This document shows positions 43,818-52,450 of a DNA stretch of 64,000 nucleotides, one piece after another (the stretch's first letter is position 1; each line of letters begins with the position of its first letter). The stretch is from NCBI RefSeq assembly GCF_015234515.1, contig NZ_JADGMY010000029.1, forward strand, positions 1-64,000, in the 5' to 3' direction. Both the position numbers and the translations under genes were made by a program. The notes under the pieces were generated by a model. The model was not told the DNA's origin. It did no database searches and worked only from the letters and a program-made list of their open reading frames with translations. The stretch comes from Cellulomonas sp. (lineage in GTDB: Bacteria > Actinomycetota > Actinomycetes > Actinomycetales > Cellulomonadaceae).

Positions 43818-45053
43818 ATGGTCGACGTGTCGGACACCCGGTCGTCGCCCGGTGTCCTGAGCGCCTCCGCGCGTAAGGTCGCCGGGGGTCGGCGCAACCC
43901 CGCCGTCATCGGCCGGGACGACACGGCGCCCCGGTGGCTGCGGAGGTCGGCCGGGGTCTCGTGGCGGCTGCTCGTCGTGCTCGCCGCGGTGGTCGTCGTG
44001 TTCTACGCGACCTCGCGCGTCACGCTGCTGTTCATCGCGGTCTTCCTGGCCCTGGTCTTCACCGCCGTGCTGCGCCCGCTGGTCGAGCTGCTGGCGCGGG
44101 TCATGCCGCGTGGGCTGGCGACCGCACTGTCCCTGCTCGGCGGCATCCTGTTCTTCCTCGGGATGCTCACCTACGTCGGCTACTCGATCGCCACGCAGTG
44201 GAACGACCTGAGCAAGCAGTTCGAGTCCGGCATCAAGCAGATCACCGACTTCCTCGAGAGCGGCACGCTGCCGTTCACGATCACCAACGAGCAGATCGCG
44301 GAGTGGATCGAGAACGGGGTCAGGTGGATCCAGGACCACGCAGGCGACCTGGCAGGTCAGGTGGCGGCGAGTGCCGGCTCGGTCGTCGAGGGGTTCACGG
44401 CCGTTGCGCTGGCCGTCTTCTGCACCGTGTTCTTCCTGGCGCGCGGCGCCGCCATGTGGACCTGGTTCCTCAACCAGCTGCCGATGCGGACCCGGCCGAC
44501 GTGGATCACGGCCGGGGAAGCGGGCTGGTACACGTTCTCCGGCTACACCCGCGGCACCGTGATCATCGCCCTGACGGACGGCATCATCGCGTTCCTGCTG
44601 CTGACGCTCCTGCGGGTGCCGCTCGCCGCGCCACTGGCGGTCCTGGTCCTCATCGGTGCGTTCATCCCGCTCATCGGTGCGCCCGCCGCGATGATCGTCG
44701 CGATGATCGTGGCGCTCGCGGCCAACGGGCTGTGGTCGGCAGTGTTCGTCGGGGTGGGCATCGCGCTCATCGGCCAGCTCGAGGGGCACATCCTGCAGCC
44801 GCTCATCATGGGCAAGCAGGTATCGCTCCATCCCGTGGTGGTGGCGCTCGCGGTCACGGCCGGCACGCTGACCGCGGGCATCCTCGGTGCGGTGATCTCG
44901 GTGCCGCTGGTCGCCGTCGCCTGGGCCGTCTTCTCGCGGCTGCGGACGCTCGACCCGCCGATGGAGGACGACCACGAGCATGACGATGACGGCGACGAGG
45001 ACGAGGACGAGGCGACCGACGAGGAGTCCGGCGCACCGGAGCTCGTCCGGTAG
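43818..45053 (+). CDS. AI-2E family (PerM-like) transporter
   Basis: A 411-residue membrane protein of the AI-2E exporter superfamily, with about eight helices: LLVVLAAVVVVFYATSRVTLL near the N-terminus, a long cytoplasmic amphipathic middle region (NDLSKQFESGIKQITDFLES) and the characteristic LIGAFIPLIGAPAAMIVA and GQLEGHILQPLIMGKQVSLHP motifs. Substrates in the family vary (AI-2, ions) and cannot be assigned. The C-terminal 30 residues are a strongly acidic Asp/Glu/His tail. GGAGG at 43806-43810 supports ATG 43818. Confidence 0.9.
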   Translation: MVDVSDTRSSPGVLSASARKVAGGRRNPAVIGRDDTAPRWLRRSAGVSWRLLVVLAAVVVVFYATSRVTLLFIAVFLALVFTAVLRPLVELLARVMPRGLATALSLLGGILFFLGMLTYVGYSIATQWNDLSKQFESGIKQITDFLESGTLPFTITNEQIAEWIENGVRWIQDHAGDLAGQVAASAGSVVEGFTAVALAVFCTVFFLARGAAMWTWFLNQLPMRTRPTWITAGEAGWYTFSGYTRGTVIIALTDGIIAFLLLTLLRVPLAAPLAVLVLIGAFIPLIGAPAAMIVAMIVALAANGLWSAVFVGVGIALIGQLEGHILQPLIMGKQVSLHPVVVALAVTAGTLTAGILGAVISVPLVAVAWAVFSRLRTLDPPMEDDHEHDDDGDEDEDEATDEESGAPELVR

Positions 45054-45087
45054 TCGTCACGGCGGCGTCCGCGCCCGGGCGCTTCGC

Positions 45088-45093
45088 TAGGTT
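45088..45093 (+). promoter_or_regulatory. -10 element for leaderless PaaX-like gene
   Basis: TAGGTT ends 6 nt before GTG 45100. Confidence 0.5.
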
Positions 45094-45099
45094 TGCGCC

Positions 45100-46044
45100 G
45101 TGACATGGCACACGCCCGGCGCCGTCGACACGCCCCGGGCGCAGGCGGGCCCGAACCCGCAGCACCTGCTGGCGACGCTCCTCGGGGACTACGTCGACTC
45201 GTCCGACGCCCTGCTGCCCGCGGCCGCGGTGGCGGCGGCGCTGGGGGAGTTCGGCATCAGTCCCGGCAGCGCGCGGGCCGCGCTCGCACGGCTCGTGCGG
45301 CGAGGGCTCCTGGCGACGCGGGGCAGCGGCCGTTCGGCGACCTACCACGTGAGGCCGGACGTGATCGTGCACCACCGTGCGGTGATGCACGCCCTGCTGT
45401 CGTTCGGCGCGGTGCCGCGGCAGGGGGACGGGCAGTGGCTCGTCGTGTCGTACTCGTTGCCCGAGTCCCGGCAGCCGCAGCGGCACGCCGTCCGCAAGGC
45501 GCTGGTCGGGCTCGGGTTCGCGCGGCTGTACGACAGCGTGTGGGTCAGTCCGGCGCCCGACGGCTCCGCCGTCCGGGAAGCGCTGCGCGGGCTGCTGGTC
45601 GACGTCCCCGGTGCCCGGTGGTCGCTCATGCGCGCGCGTTTCGACGACGACGACGCGGCGCAGGGGCCCGCCGCCGCGTATGACGTCGCCGGGCTGGCCG
45701 TGGCGTACCGGGCGTTCGTCGCTGAGCACGCCTCGCTTCGCTCGGAGGTGCGTGCCGGGCGGGTCCGGCCGGCACAGGCGCTGGTGGCGCGGGCGACCGT
45801 GATGGACGCGTGGCGGACGTTCGTGCACATGGACCCCGACCTGCCCGCAGACCTGCTGCCCGCCGACTGGCCGCGCCCCGAGGCGCGCGACCTCTTCCTC
45901 GAGGTGCACACCGAGCTCGGGCCGCTGGCCCAGGAGCGTCTGGTCGAGCTCGTGACCCCGTCATGGCCCGAGGCGGCCGACTGGGTCACGCACTACGTGG
46001 CGGCCGAGGACCCGCTCGCGCCGCCGCGCCGCGGCGGGCGCTGA
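45100..46044 (+). CDS. PaaX family transcriptional regulator
   Basis: A 314-residue PaaX-type regulator. The N-terminal winged helix (LLGDYVDSSDALLPAAAVAAALGEFGISPGSARAAL) is followed by the central PaaX domain (WLVVSYSLPESRQPQRHAVRKALVGLGFARLYDSVWVSP) and the C-terminal helical domain (FVHMDPDLPADLLPADWP). Family members respond to CoA thioesters such as phenylacetyl-CoA and repress aromatic catabolism genes, but no such genes are near. The GTG start fits a leaderless transcript. Confidence 0.9.
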   Translation: MTWHTPGAVDTPRAQAGPNPQHLLATLLGDYVDSSDALLPAAAVAAALGEFGISPGSARAALARLVRRGLLATRGSGRSATYHVRPDVIVHHRAVMHALLSFGAVPRQGDGQWLVVSYSLPESRQPQRHAVRKALVGLGFARLYDSVWVSPAPDGSAVREALRGLLVDVPGARWSLMRARFDDDDAAQGPAAAYDVAGLAVAYRAFVAEHASLRSEVRAGRVRPAQALVARATVMDAWRTFVHMDPDLPADLLPADWPRPEARDLFLEVHTELGPLAQERLVELVTPSWPEAADWVTHYVAAEDPLAPPRRGGR

Positions 46045-46205
46045 CCCGCGCGACGAGCCCTCCGGGACGCCGGCGTGACCTGGCGGCGTCGCCCTCCCGC
46101 GCGCGGAAACGATTTGGTGCGGCTCTCCTCCGCGGGACTTCTCGACATTTGTTGTGACTGCAGCAACGGTATGGGTCATAACCGCGCATACCTGGAGGTA
46201 GACCT

Positions 46206-47486
46206 GTGAGACGAACCCTCGGAAGGGCGGCGCTCGCCGCCACGGTGTCCATCGGGGCCCTGGTCGGCGCCGCGGTCCTCACGCCCGCCGCTGCCTGGGT
46301 CGGCGGGTCCGGCCCCTACCCGGCCGACTACTGGACGACGAGCGCGCTGCCCAACCACACGATCTACCAGCCGCAGACCCTCCCGCAGGAGAAGATGCCG
46401 ATCGTCGTCTGGAGCAACGGCGCCTGCTCGGCCGACGGCACGTCGGCGCAGAACTTCCTCAAGGAGATCGCGTCGCACGGCTTCCTCGTGGTCTCCAACG
46501 GCCGGCCCGGAGGTGGGGGCAGCTCCAACTCGACCTGGCTGACGCAGGCCATCGACTGGGCGGTCGCCCAGAACACCAGCACGATCAGCAACCTGCGTGG
46601 TCGGCTCGACACGACCAAGATCGGCGTGGCCGGGTTCTCCTGCGGAGGCGTCGAGGCCTACGCCGTGTCCGGCGACCCGCGGGTCACCACGACCGGCATC
46701 TTCAGCAGCGGGCTGCTCAACGACGCGGACGACTACCAGCTGCGGCGCCTCGACCACCCGATCGCCTACTTCATCGGTGGCCCGAGCGACATCGCCTACC
46801 CGAACGCCATGGACGACTGGGGCAAGCTGCCGGCCGGTCTGCCCGCGTTCATGGGCAACCTCGACGTCGGCCACGGCGGGACCTACCACGAGACCAACGG
46901 CGGCGAGTTCGGTCGCGCGGCGCAGCTGTGGTTCCGGTGGCAGCTCAAAGGCGACACGCAGGCCGGGCGCGCGTTCGTCGGGCCGAACTGCGGGCTCTGC
47001 AACACGGCGTGGAACGTCCAGCAGAAGAACCTGACGCTCGCGGAGCCCACGCCGACCCCGACGCCCACGCCGACCCCGACGCCCACGCCGACCCCGACGC
47101 CGACTCCCACCCCGACGCCGACGCCGACGCCGAGCGTGACGCCCACGCCGAGCGTGACGCCCACGCCGAGCCTGACCCCCACCCCGGGCTCGGGTGCCTG
47201 CACCGCGTCGTACAAGGTCGCGAACCAGTGGGGCGAGGGCTTCGTCGCCGACGTGACCGTCACCGCGGGCGCCTCCCTCAACGGCTGGGTCGTGCGGTTG
47301 GAGCTGCCCGGCGGTGCCGGGGTGGCCCACACGTGGAACGGTGTGCGCGGCAGTGCGAGCAGCGGTGCCGTCACGGTGACGAACGCCGACTGGAACGGCC
47401 GGCTCGGGGCGGGTCAGAGCACCGCCTTCGGCTTCCAGGGCACCGGTAACGGGTCGGGCGCCACCGTCACGTGCGAGGCGGCCTGA
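46206..47486 (+). CDS. Secreted alpha/beta hydrolase with PT linker and family 2 cellulose-binding module
   Basis: A 426-residue exported enzyme. The signal peptide is residues 1-30 (RR start, Ala/Val core, AAA-W cleavage). The alpha/beta hydrolase part is about 31-275, with nucleophile elbow GFSCGG. A Pro-Thr linker of about 50 residues follows (DNA repeat at 47047-47184). The CBM2 domain covers the last 95 residues, with [15 protein letters not shown], the surface Trp residues NGW, HTWNG and DWNG, and a terminal Cys for the usual disulfide. The esterase-like domain is of the chlorophyllase/dienelactone hydrolase type; the substrate is unknown but cellulose-associated. GGAGG at 46194-46198 supports GTG 46206. 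Confidence 0.88.
   Translation: MRRTLGRAALAATVSIGALVGAAVLTPAAAWVGGSGPYPADYWTTSALPNHTIYQPQTLPQEKMPIVVWSNGACSADGTSAQNFLKEIASHGFLVVSNGRPGGGGSSNSTWLTQAIDWAVAQNTSTISNLRGRLDTTKIGVAGFSCGGVEAYAVSGDPRVTTTGIFSSGLLNDADDYQLRRLDHPIAYFIGGPSDIAYPNAMDDWGKLPAGLPAFMGNLDVGHGGTYHETNGGEFGRAAQLWFRWQLKGDTQAGRAFVGPNCGLCNTAWNVQQKNLTLAEPTPTPTPTPTPTPTPTPTPTPTPTPTPTPSVTPTPSVTPTPSLTPTPGSGACTASYKVANQWGEGFVADVTVTAGASLNGWVVRLELPGGAGVAHTWNGVRGSASSGAVTVTNADWNGRLGAGQSTAFGFQGTGNGSGATVTCEAA
47047..47184 (+). repeat. Short-period Pro-Thr linker repeat
   Basis: Repeating 6-12 bp units alternating CCG/CCC and ACG/ACC codons, with three [12 protein letters not shown] variants at the end. Encodes the flexible, probably glycosylated linker between hydrolase and CBM2. 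Confidence 0.85.
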
Positions 47487-47593
47487 CGGCCACGCGCCCT
47501 GGCGCGACGCGGTGGGCCCAGGGGGCGCACGCCGCGTCGCGCCGGCGGGGGGCACGGTGCGCCAGGGGTGGCCGCCCGTGTCGGACCCGGGGT

Positions 47594-47627
47594 GACGCGG
47601 TGGGTCACGGGGGTGGCCCACCGCGTC
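47594..47627 (+). terminator. Strong 15-bp hairpin downstream of the CBM2 hydrolase gene
   Basis: Arms 47594-47608 and 47613-47627 pair over 15 bp with one G-T pair and a GGGG loop. An 11-bp part of the left arm also occurs at 47506-47516 beside another, imperfect hairpin. Both lie within the 160-base gap before dinB and probably end the hydrolase transcript. Confidence 0.55.
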
Positions 47628-47652
47628 GTGCGCGCACCGGCACGCTAGATGA

Positions 47653-47668
47653 TCGAACAGGTGTTCGA
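47653..47668 (+). promoter_or_regulatory. LexA (SOS) box of dinB
   Basis: TCGAAC-N4-GTTCGA, a perfect actinobacterial LexA operator, ending one base before the -10 TACGCT. Confidence 0.9.
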
Positions 47669-47669
47669 G

Positions 47670-47675
47670 TACGCT
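47670..47675 (+). promoter_or_regulatory. -10 element for leaderless dinB
   Basis: TACGCT ends 6 nt before ATG 47682 and sits directly after the LexA box. Confidence 0.6.
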
Positions 47676-47681
47676 GGTGCG

Positions 47682-48938
47682 ATGACGGGCGCGACGATCC
47701 TGCACGCCGACCTGGACGCGTTCTACGCGTCGGTCGAGCAGATGCTGGACCCGCGACTGCGCGGCCGGCCCATCGCGGTCGGGGGCAGCGCCCGCGGTGG
47801 CGTCGTGCTGGCGGCGTCGTACGAGGCGAAGGCCTACGGCGTCGCCGGCGGCATGCCGGGCTGGCGCGCCGCGCGGCTGTGCCCGTCGCTGCAGTTCGTC
47901 GCCGGGCGGTTCCGCGAGTACCAACCGCTTGCGGACCGTGTCATGGACGTCCTGGGCGACGTCACGCCCGTCGTGGAGCGGATCTCCATCGACGAGGCGT
48001 TCCTCGACGTGTCGGGGTCCACGCACCTGTTCGGGACGCCGGCGCAGATCGGTGCGCTGCTGCGGCAGCGGGTGCGGGACGAGGTGGGGCTGCCCATCTC
48101 GGTGGGTGTGGCCCGCACCAAGCACCTCGCGAAGATCGCCTCGCAGGTCGCCAAGCCCGACGGCCTGGTCGTCGTGGAGCCGGACCGGGAGCGCGAGTTC
48201 CTCGAACCGCTGCCGGTCGGGCTGATGTGGGGCGTGGGTCCCGTGGCCCGCGCCCGGCTCGCCGAGCGCGGCATCACGACGATCGGCGAGCTGGCGCGCA
48301 CGCCGTCCGGGGCGGTCGAGCACATCCTCGGCCGGGCGGTCGGCGCGCGGATGTCGGCGCTGTCGCACAACGAGGACCCGCGGCAGGTCTCCGGCGCGGG
48401 GCACGCGCGGTCGGTCGGCGCGCAGTCCGCGCTGGGACGTCAGGGGGTCACCCCGGAGCTGGTGCGCGAGGTGCTCAGCCACCTCGCGGACCGTGTCGCA
48501 GGGCGGCTGCGCGCCAAGGACCGCGCCGGACGGACGGTGACGGTGCGCGTGCGGTTCCCCGGCATGCGGTCGGTCACACGGTCGCTCACGCTGCCGGGCC
48601 CGGTCGCGACGACCCTGACGCTCGCCGAGGTGGCCGAGCAGCTCGTCTGGCAGGCGATCCGCGAGCAGGCGCAGCCCGAGCCGGAGGTGACCCTGCTCGC
48701 CGTCTCGGTGTCCGGGCTCGTCCCGCAGTCCGCGCTGCAGCTCGAGCTGCCCCTGCTGGTCGACGACCCGCGACGGCCGGGGTCGGCGCCCGGGGCCGCG
48801 CGCTGGGCGGTGGACCGGTCGGTCGACGCCGTCCGCGCGCGGTTCGGCAACGGCGCGATCGGCTACCTGCCGACCGCGATGCCCCGGCTGCGGACCGTGC
48901 CCGACGAGTTCCGCGAGCTCGCGGAGCACGAGCTGTGA
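47682..48938 (+). CDS. dinB: DNA polymerase IV (DinB), Y family
   Basis: A 418-residue Y-family polymerase for lesion bypass. The catalytic acids are present: D10 in ILHADLDAFYASVE and D104-E105 in SIDEAF. The helix-hairpin-helix thumb (GVGPVARARLAERGITTIGELA) and little finger follow. A C-terminal QLELPLL is a good beta-clamp-binding motif. ATG 47682 is chosen instead of ATG 47649 because the LexA box and -10 element occupy 47653-47675 and would otherwise be coding. The gene is part of the SOS response, like the imu operon. Confidence 0.94.
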   Translation: MTGATILHADLDAFYASVEQMLDPRLRGRPIAVGGSARGGVVLAASYEAKAYGVAGGMPGWRAARLCPSLQFVAGRFREYQPLADRVMDVLGDVTPVVERISIDEAFLDVSGSTHLFGTPAQIGALLRQRVRDEVGLPISVGVARTKHLAKIASQVAKPDGLVVVEPDREREFLEPLPVGLMWGVGPVARARLAERGITTIGELARTPSGAVEHILGRAVGARMSALSHNEDPRQVSGAGHARSVGAQSALGRQGVTPELVREVLSHLADRVAGRLRAKDRAGRTVTVRVRFPGMRSVTRSLTLPGPVATTLTLAEVAEQLVWQAIREQAQPEPEVTLLAVSVSGLVPQSALQLELPLLVDDPRRPGSAPGAARWAVDRSVDAVRARFGNGAIGYLPTAMPRLRTVPDEFRELAEHEL

Positions 48939-49071
48939 GTTGTTCGCGAGCCCGGGTCCCGCCGAGCCCGTCCGGTCGAGCCTGCACGGTCGCGCCCGCA
49001 CGGTCGGCGACGTGACCGTCCACCGTTCTGCCCTCAGCGGATGGGGGTGACGCCGGGCGCCGGGAGGTCGC

Positions 49072-49077
49072 TACGTT
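49072..49077 (+). promoter_or_regulatory. -10 element for leaderless clgR-like gene
   Basis: TACGTT ends 6 nt before ATG 49084. Confidence 0.55.
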
Positions 49078-49083
49078 CGGCAT

Positions 49084-49455
49084 ATGGAGCCCGACGCCCG
49101 CCGGTCAGCCCCGGTCCGTCACCCGTCCGCGTGGCGACGCACGATCGGCGCCCTCCTGCGCACCGCCCGTGAGGCGCGCGGGCTGCGGCTCGTCGACGTC
49201 GCCGCGCGCGCACGGCTGTCCGCCCAGTACCTCTCCGAGGTCGAGCGTGGTCGCAAGGAGCCGTCGTCGGAGGTGCTCGCGGCGATCACTGCTGCCCTCG
49301 ACCTGACGCTGGTGGACCTCGCCCAGGGCATCGTGGACGTGCTCGCGGCGCCCGTGCCGACGCGCACCGTCGTCTCCCTGACGTCACGCAGCGTTGCGTC
49401 ACGGACCGCCCTGCCCGCGCCGCCGTCACGCGCGACCACGCTGCTCGCGGCCTGA
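49084..49455 (+). CDS. clgR: ClgR-like XRE family regulator
   Basis: A 123-residue Cro/C1-type regulator. The helix-turn-helix is LRLVDVAARARLSAQYLSEVERGRKEPSSEVLAAI (about 38-72), close to ClgR, the activator of clp protease genes in actinobacteria. The convergent clpP pair ends 16 bases away, which supports the name. ClgR is itself degraded by ClpP through its C-terminal Ala residues, and this protein ends LLAA, which fits. A clgR operator could not be identified with confidence. Confidence 0.8.
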   Translation: MEPDARRSAPVRHPSAWRRTIGALLRTAREARGLRLVDVAARARLSAQYLSEVERGRKEPSSEVLAAITAALDLTLVDLAQGIVDVLAAPVPTRTVVSLTSRSVASRTALPAPPSRATTLLAA

Positions 49456-49471
49456 GGCGACCCGGCCGACG

Positions 49472-50065
49472 TCACCGCGGCCGGGCCGAGACCACGTGGT
49501 CCGCGATGCCGTAGGCGACCGCCTCCTGGGCCGTGAGGACGAGGTCGCGGTCCGTGTCGTGCCGCAGGGTCTCGACCGTCTTGCCCGTGTGCCGCGCCAG
49601 GACCTCCTCGAGCTGGGCGCGGACCCGGACCACCTCGTCCGCCGCGAGGATGAGGTCAGGGATCGTGCCCTGGCCGCGCGTCGACGGCTGGTGCAGGACC
49701 ACCCGGCCGTGCGCGAGGATCGACCGCCGCCCCGCGGCGCCGCCCGCGAGGAGCACCGCCGCGTCCGAGGCCGCCTGCCCGACGCACGTCGTCTCGACGT
49801 CGGGACGCACGTACTGCATCGCGTCGTACACCGCGAGCATCGCGGACGTGGAGCCGCCGGGGGAGTTCACGTACAGCTGGATCGGCAGGTCCGGGTTCTC
49901 CGACTCGAGGTGCAGCAGCTGCGCGACCATCACGTTCGCCACCCCGTCGTCGATCGGCGTGCCCAGGTAGACGATCCGCTCGGACAGCAGCCGGCTGAAC
50001 ACGTCCACCGTCCGCTCGACGTTGCCTCTGCGCTCGACGACGTTGGGGACCAGGTAGCCGCTCAT
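49472..50065 (-). CDS. clpP: ATP-dependent Clp protease proteolytic subunit (second of pair)
   Basis: A 197-residue ClpP. Catalytic Ser100 is in [14 protein letters not shown], His125 in VVLHQPS, and the Asp is in the [13 protein letters not shown] stretch. ClpP tetradecamers degrade proteins delivered by ClpX or ClpC. The start overlaps the upstream clpP by 4 bases. Paired clpP genes whose products form mixed rings are usual in actinobacteria. Compared with housekeeping ClpP, the start lacks a recognisable propeptide. Confidence 0.92.
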   Translation of the reverse strand: MSGYLVPNVVERRGNVERTVDVFSRLLSERIVYLGTPIDDGVANVMVAQLLHLESENPDLPIQLYVNSPGGSTSAMLAVYDAMQYVRPDVETTCVGQAASDAAVLLAGGAAGRRSILAHGRVVLHQPSTRGQGTIPDLILAADEVVRVRAQLEEVLARHTGKTVETLRHDTDRDLVLTAQEAVAYGIADHVVSARPR

Positions 50066-50691
50066 GCCTGCACCGCGTGGATCCCGATGCCGACGACCCC
50101 GCGCCGGGGGTCCGCCGGGCGCACGTCCGCCATGTCGCGCACGACCGCGTCGACGAACCCGTACGCCAGGGCCTCCTGCGCCGTGAACCACCGGTCCCGC
50201 AGCGAGTCCTCCCGCACGCGCTCGACGCTCTGGCCGGTGTGCTGCGCGATCAGCCCCAGCACGGTGTCCCGTGTGTGCCGCAGGTCGTCGGCCTGCAGCT
50301 CGACGTCGACCGCGGTCCCGCCGATGCCGGCCGAGCCCTGGTGCAGCAGGACGCGCGCGTGCGGCATCGCGAAGCGCTTGCCGGGCGTGCCGGCCGACAG
50401 CAGGAACTGACCCGCGCTCGCCGCCATGCCGACCGCGACGGTCCGCACGTCGTTCGGGATCAGCCGCATGACGTCGTGGACCGCCAGCATCGCGGGCACC
50501 GACCCGCCGGGCGAGCTGATCCACAGCGTCACGTCGGTGTGCGCGTCCTCCGCGGACAGCAGGAAGAGCTGCGCCGCCAGGCGCTGGCCGGTGTCCTCGT
50601 CGAGCGCGGTGCTCAGCACCACGATGCGCTCGTGCGCGAGCCGGGCCAGCAGGTCGTCGTCGTAGGGCCGGGTGGGTGTCTGCGTGCTCAT
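50062..50691 (-). CDS. clpP: ATP-dependent Clp protease proteolytic subunit (first of pair)
   Basis: A 209-residue ClpP. The catalytic triad is Ser92 (GMAASAGQ), His117 (LLHQGS) and the Asp in [14 protein letters not shown]. It has a short N-terminal extension and a C-terminal extension of about 15 residues ([16 protein letters not shown]). It forms an operon with the second clpP (ATGA overlap). Divergence between the two (different handle-helix and N-terminal loops) suggests a heteromeric protease of the ClpP1P2 or ClpP3P4 type; a further clpP1P2-clpX set may exist elsewhere. Confidence 0.92.
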   Translation of the reverse strand: MSTQTPTRPYDDDLLARLAHERIVVLSTALDEDTGQRLAAQLFLLSAEDAHTDVTLWISSPGGSVPAMLAVHDVMRLIPNDVRTVAVGMAASAGQFLLSAGTPGKRFAMPHARVLLHQGSAGIGGTAVDVELQADDLRHTRDTVLGLIAQHTGQSVERVREDSLRDRWFTAQEALAYGFVDAVVRDMADVRPADPRRGVVGIGIHAVQA

Positions 50692-50798
50692 GCACCCACC
50701 CTGCGGCCACGGCGGCACGACGGGCGGGCCGCGCTGCCCAGGGCGGATCCGCCGTCGGCAGCGCAGGGCACCGGTGCGTGTCCGGCCGCCCCACGACC

Positions 50799-50804
50799 TA
50801 GGCT
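50799..50804 (+). promoter_or_regulatory. -10 element for leaderless hydrolase gene
   Basis: TAGGCT ends 8 nt before GTG 50813; GTG 50807 would be too close. Confidence 0.45.
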
Positions 50805-50812
50805 CGGTGCCC

Positions 50813-51619
50813 GTGAGCAGCAGCGCGTCCAGCACCCTGAGCGGCACGACCGTGGGCGAGGCCGGTGCACCGGTCGTCTTCCTGCACGGCCTGTTCGGGC
50901 AGGGCCGCAACTTCACGCAGATCGCCAAGGCGCTCGTGCCCGAGTACCGGTCGCTGCTGCTGGACCTGCCGAACCACGGCAGGTCGGCGTGGACCGACGG
51001 GTTCGACTACGCCGCGACCGCCGACCTGGTGGCGCAGCACCTGCGGGCCGGGTTCGCCGCCGACGGTCCGGTCCACGTCGTCGGGCACTCGATGGGCGGC
51101 AAGGTCGCGATGCTCCTCGCGCTGCGCCACCCCGAGGTCGTCGACCGGCTCGTCGTCGCGGACATCGCACCCGCGTCGGGCGGGTCGCTGGGGGAGTTCG
51201 CGCACCTCCTCGACAGCCTCGCGGCGATCGACCTGACGACGCTGACCCGCCGGGCCGACGCCGACGACCGCCTGGCCGAGCGCGTGCACGACGCACGGGT
51301 GCGCGGCTTCCTGCTGCAGAACCTGCGCGCCGACGGCGACGGGTTCCGGTGGCAGGCCAACCTCGACCTGCTGCGGCGCGACCTGCCCGTCATCGGCGGC
51401 TTCCCCGACGTGGGTGACGCCACGTCCGACGGCCCGGTGCTCTGGGTCGCGGGTGACCGGTCCGACTACGTGCGGCCCGAGCACGCACCGGCGATGCGTC
51501 GGCTGTTCCCCCGCACGACGCTCGTGACCCTCAAGGGGGCCGGCCACTGGGTGCACTCGGAGCAGCCCGAGGCGTTCGTCTCGGTGCTGCGCACGTTCCT
51601 GGGGACCGCCGAGAGCTGA
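50813..51619 (+). CDS. Alpha/beta hydrolase (YbfF-like esterase)
   Basis: A 268-residue alpha/beta hydrolase. The oxyanion-hole stretch is FLHGLFGQGRNF, the nucleophile elbow GHSMGGKVAM, and the acid/His end GAGHWVHSEQPEAF. Motif spacing and the LDLPNHGRS segment are close to the YbfF/EPHX esterase group. There is no signal peptide, so it is cytoplasmic. The substrate is unknown. GTG 50813 is chosen from the -10 box position. It is divergent from the clpP operon. Confidence 0.88.
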   Translation: MSSSASSTLSGTTVGEAGAPVVFLHGLFGQGRNFTQIAKALVPEYRSLLLDLPNHGRSAWTDGFDYAATADLVAQHLRAGFAADGPVHVVGHSMGGKVAMLLALRHPEVVDRLVVADIAPASGGSLGEFAHLLDSLAAIDLTTLTRRADADDRLAERVHDARVRGFLLQNLRADGDGFRWQANLDLLRRDLPVIGGFPDVGDATSDGPVLWVAGDRSDYVRPEHAPAMRRLFPRTTLVTLKGAGHWVHSEQPEAFVSVLRTFLGTAES

Positions 51620-51634
51620 CGGCGCGACCGCGCG

Positions 51635-52399
51635 TCACGCGTCGGGCGTGCTCAGCCCCCGCTCCGCGTGTAGGCCGCGGTACACGGCGGTGCGCAGCTC
51701 GATCGCGTACGCCTCGAGCTGCGGCATCCGCAGGTCGCGGGCGACGGCGATCTCCGCCTCGATGTCGTACGGCACGCGGACGATCTGGAGCGAGAACGGC
51801 GCCGCGGTGCCGGCACCCGGTTCGCCCTCCAGCACGACGTACGACGCGGTCGGCTCGTCGAGCGGGTTGCCGACGCTGCCGACGTTGAACAGCGTGCGTG
51901 CCTGAAAGGTCTCGACGTACGCGTCGTGCACGTCGCCGTACCCGACCGCCGTCGGGGCGGGACCGTCGCCGGTCAGCTCCGTCGTGGCGAACATGCCGTC
52001 GAACTCCTCGACGGTGTGGTGGAAGTGCACGCGCACGTGCACGCTGCGCGCCGACGCGTGGAACAGGCGGATGCGCCGGCCGCTGAGCTCGACGTGGTGC
52101 ACGAGGGGCAGCGACCTCAACCACGCGTGGTCGTCGGCGGTCAGCTCCTCGTACCACCAGGTCAGCGCCTCGTCGCGCACCGTGGCCGGGTCGGGCAGGA
52201 AGTCGTCCCAGTTGCCGCGGACCGTGACGGCGCAGCGCTCGCGGCTGCGGGCGACGGCAGCCGAGCCGCGGGGACCTTTGCCGACCACGTCGCCCAGGTT
52301 GAGGACCGTGCCGATGCCCCGGGCGTCGATGTCCCGCAGCACGGCGTCGAACGCCGTCATGTTGCCGTGCACGTCCGACAGCACCGCGATGCGTTCCAC
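51635..52399 (-). CDS. Calcineurin-like metallophosphoesterase
   Basis: A 254-residue phosphoesterase of the YfcE/MJ0936-like group with the metal motifs DVHGN (1), GDVVGKGP (2), RGNWD (3, GNHD-type with Trp) and a late GDVHDAY, where the family has GHTH. The last change loses a metal-ligand His or two, so substrate or activity may differ. Family members hydrolyse phosphodiesters or act on 2',3'-cyclic nucleotides. GTG 52399 has GGAAGGAG upstream, and TACGCT (52425-52430, minus) is a likely -10. Confidence 0.85.
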   Translation of the reverse strand: MERIAVLSDVHGNMTAFDAVLRDIDARGIGTVLNLGDVVGKGPRGSAAVARSRERCAVTVRGNWDDFLPDPATVRDEALTWWYEELTADDHAWLRSLPLVHHVELSGRRIRLFHASARSVHVRVHFHHTVEEFDGMFATTELTGDGPAPTAVGYGDVHDAYVETFQARTLFNVGSVGNPLDEPTASYVVLEGEPGAGTAAPFSLQIVRVPYDIEAEIAVARDLRMPQLEAYAIELRTAVYRGLHAERGLSTPDA

Positions 52400-52424
52400 G
52401 CCGCCGCTCCTTCCGTCGTCGGCG

Positions 52425-52430
52425 AGCGTA
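52425..52430 (-). promoter_or_regulatory. -10 element for metallophosphoesterase gene
   Basis: TACGCT on the minus strand, 25 bases before GTG 52399, with a ribosome-binding site between. Confidence 0.4.
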
Positions 52431-52450
52431 CGGGGCGAGGACCGGCCGCG

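Noticed and set aside
46105..46117. LacI-type operator (GGAAACGATTTGG) upstream of the CBM2 hydrolase
   Set aside because: Only one half-site matches well, and no regulator or second copy supports it.
47047..47184. Repeat region as a CRISPR array
   Set aside because: The units are 6-12 bp, in frame, and encode a Pro-Thr linker; there are no spacers and no cas genes.
47649..47681. dinB start at ATG 47649
   Set aside because: These codons are the LexA box and -10 element, and the family N-terminus begins at 47682.
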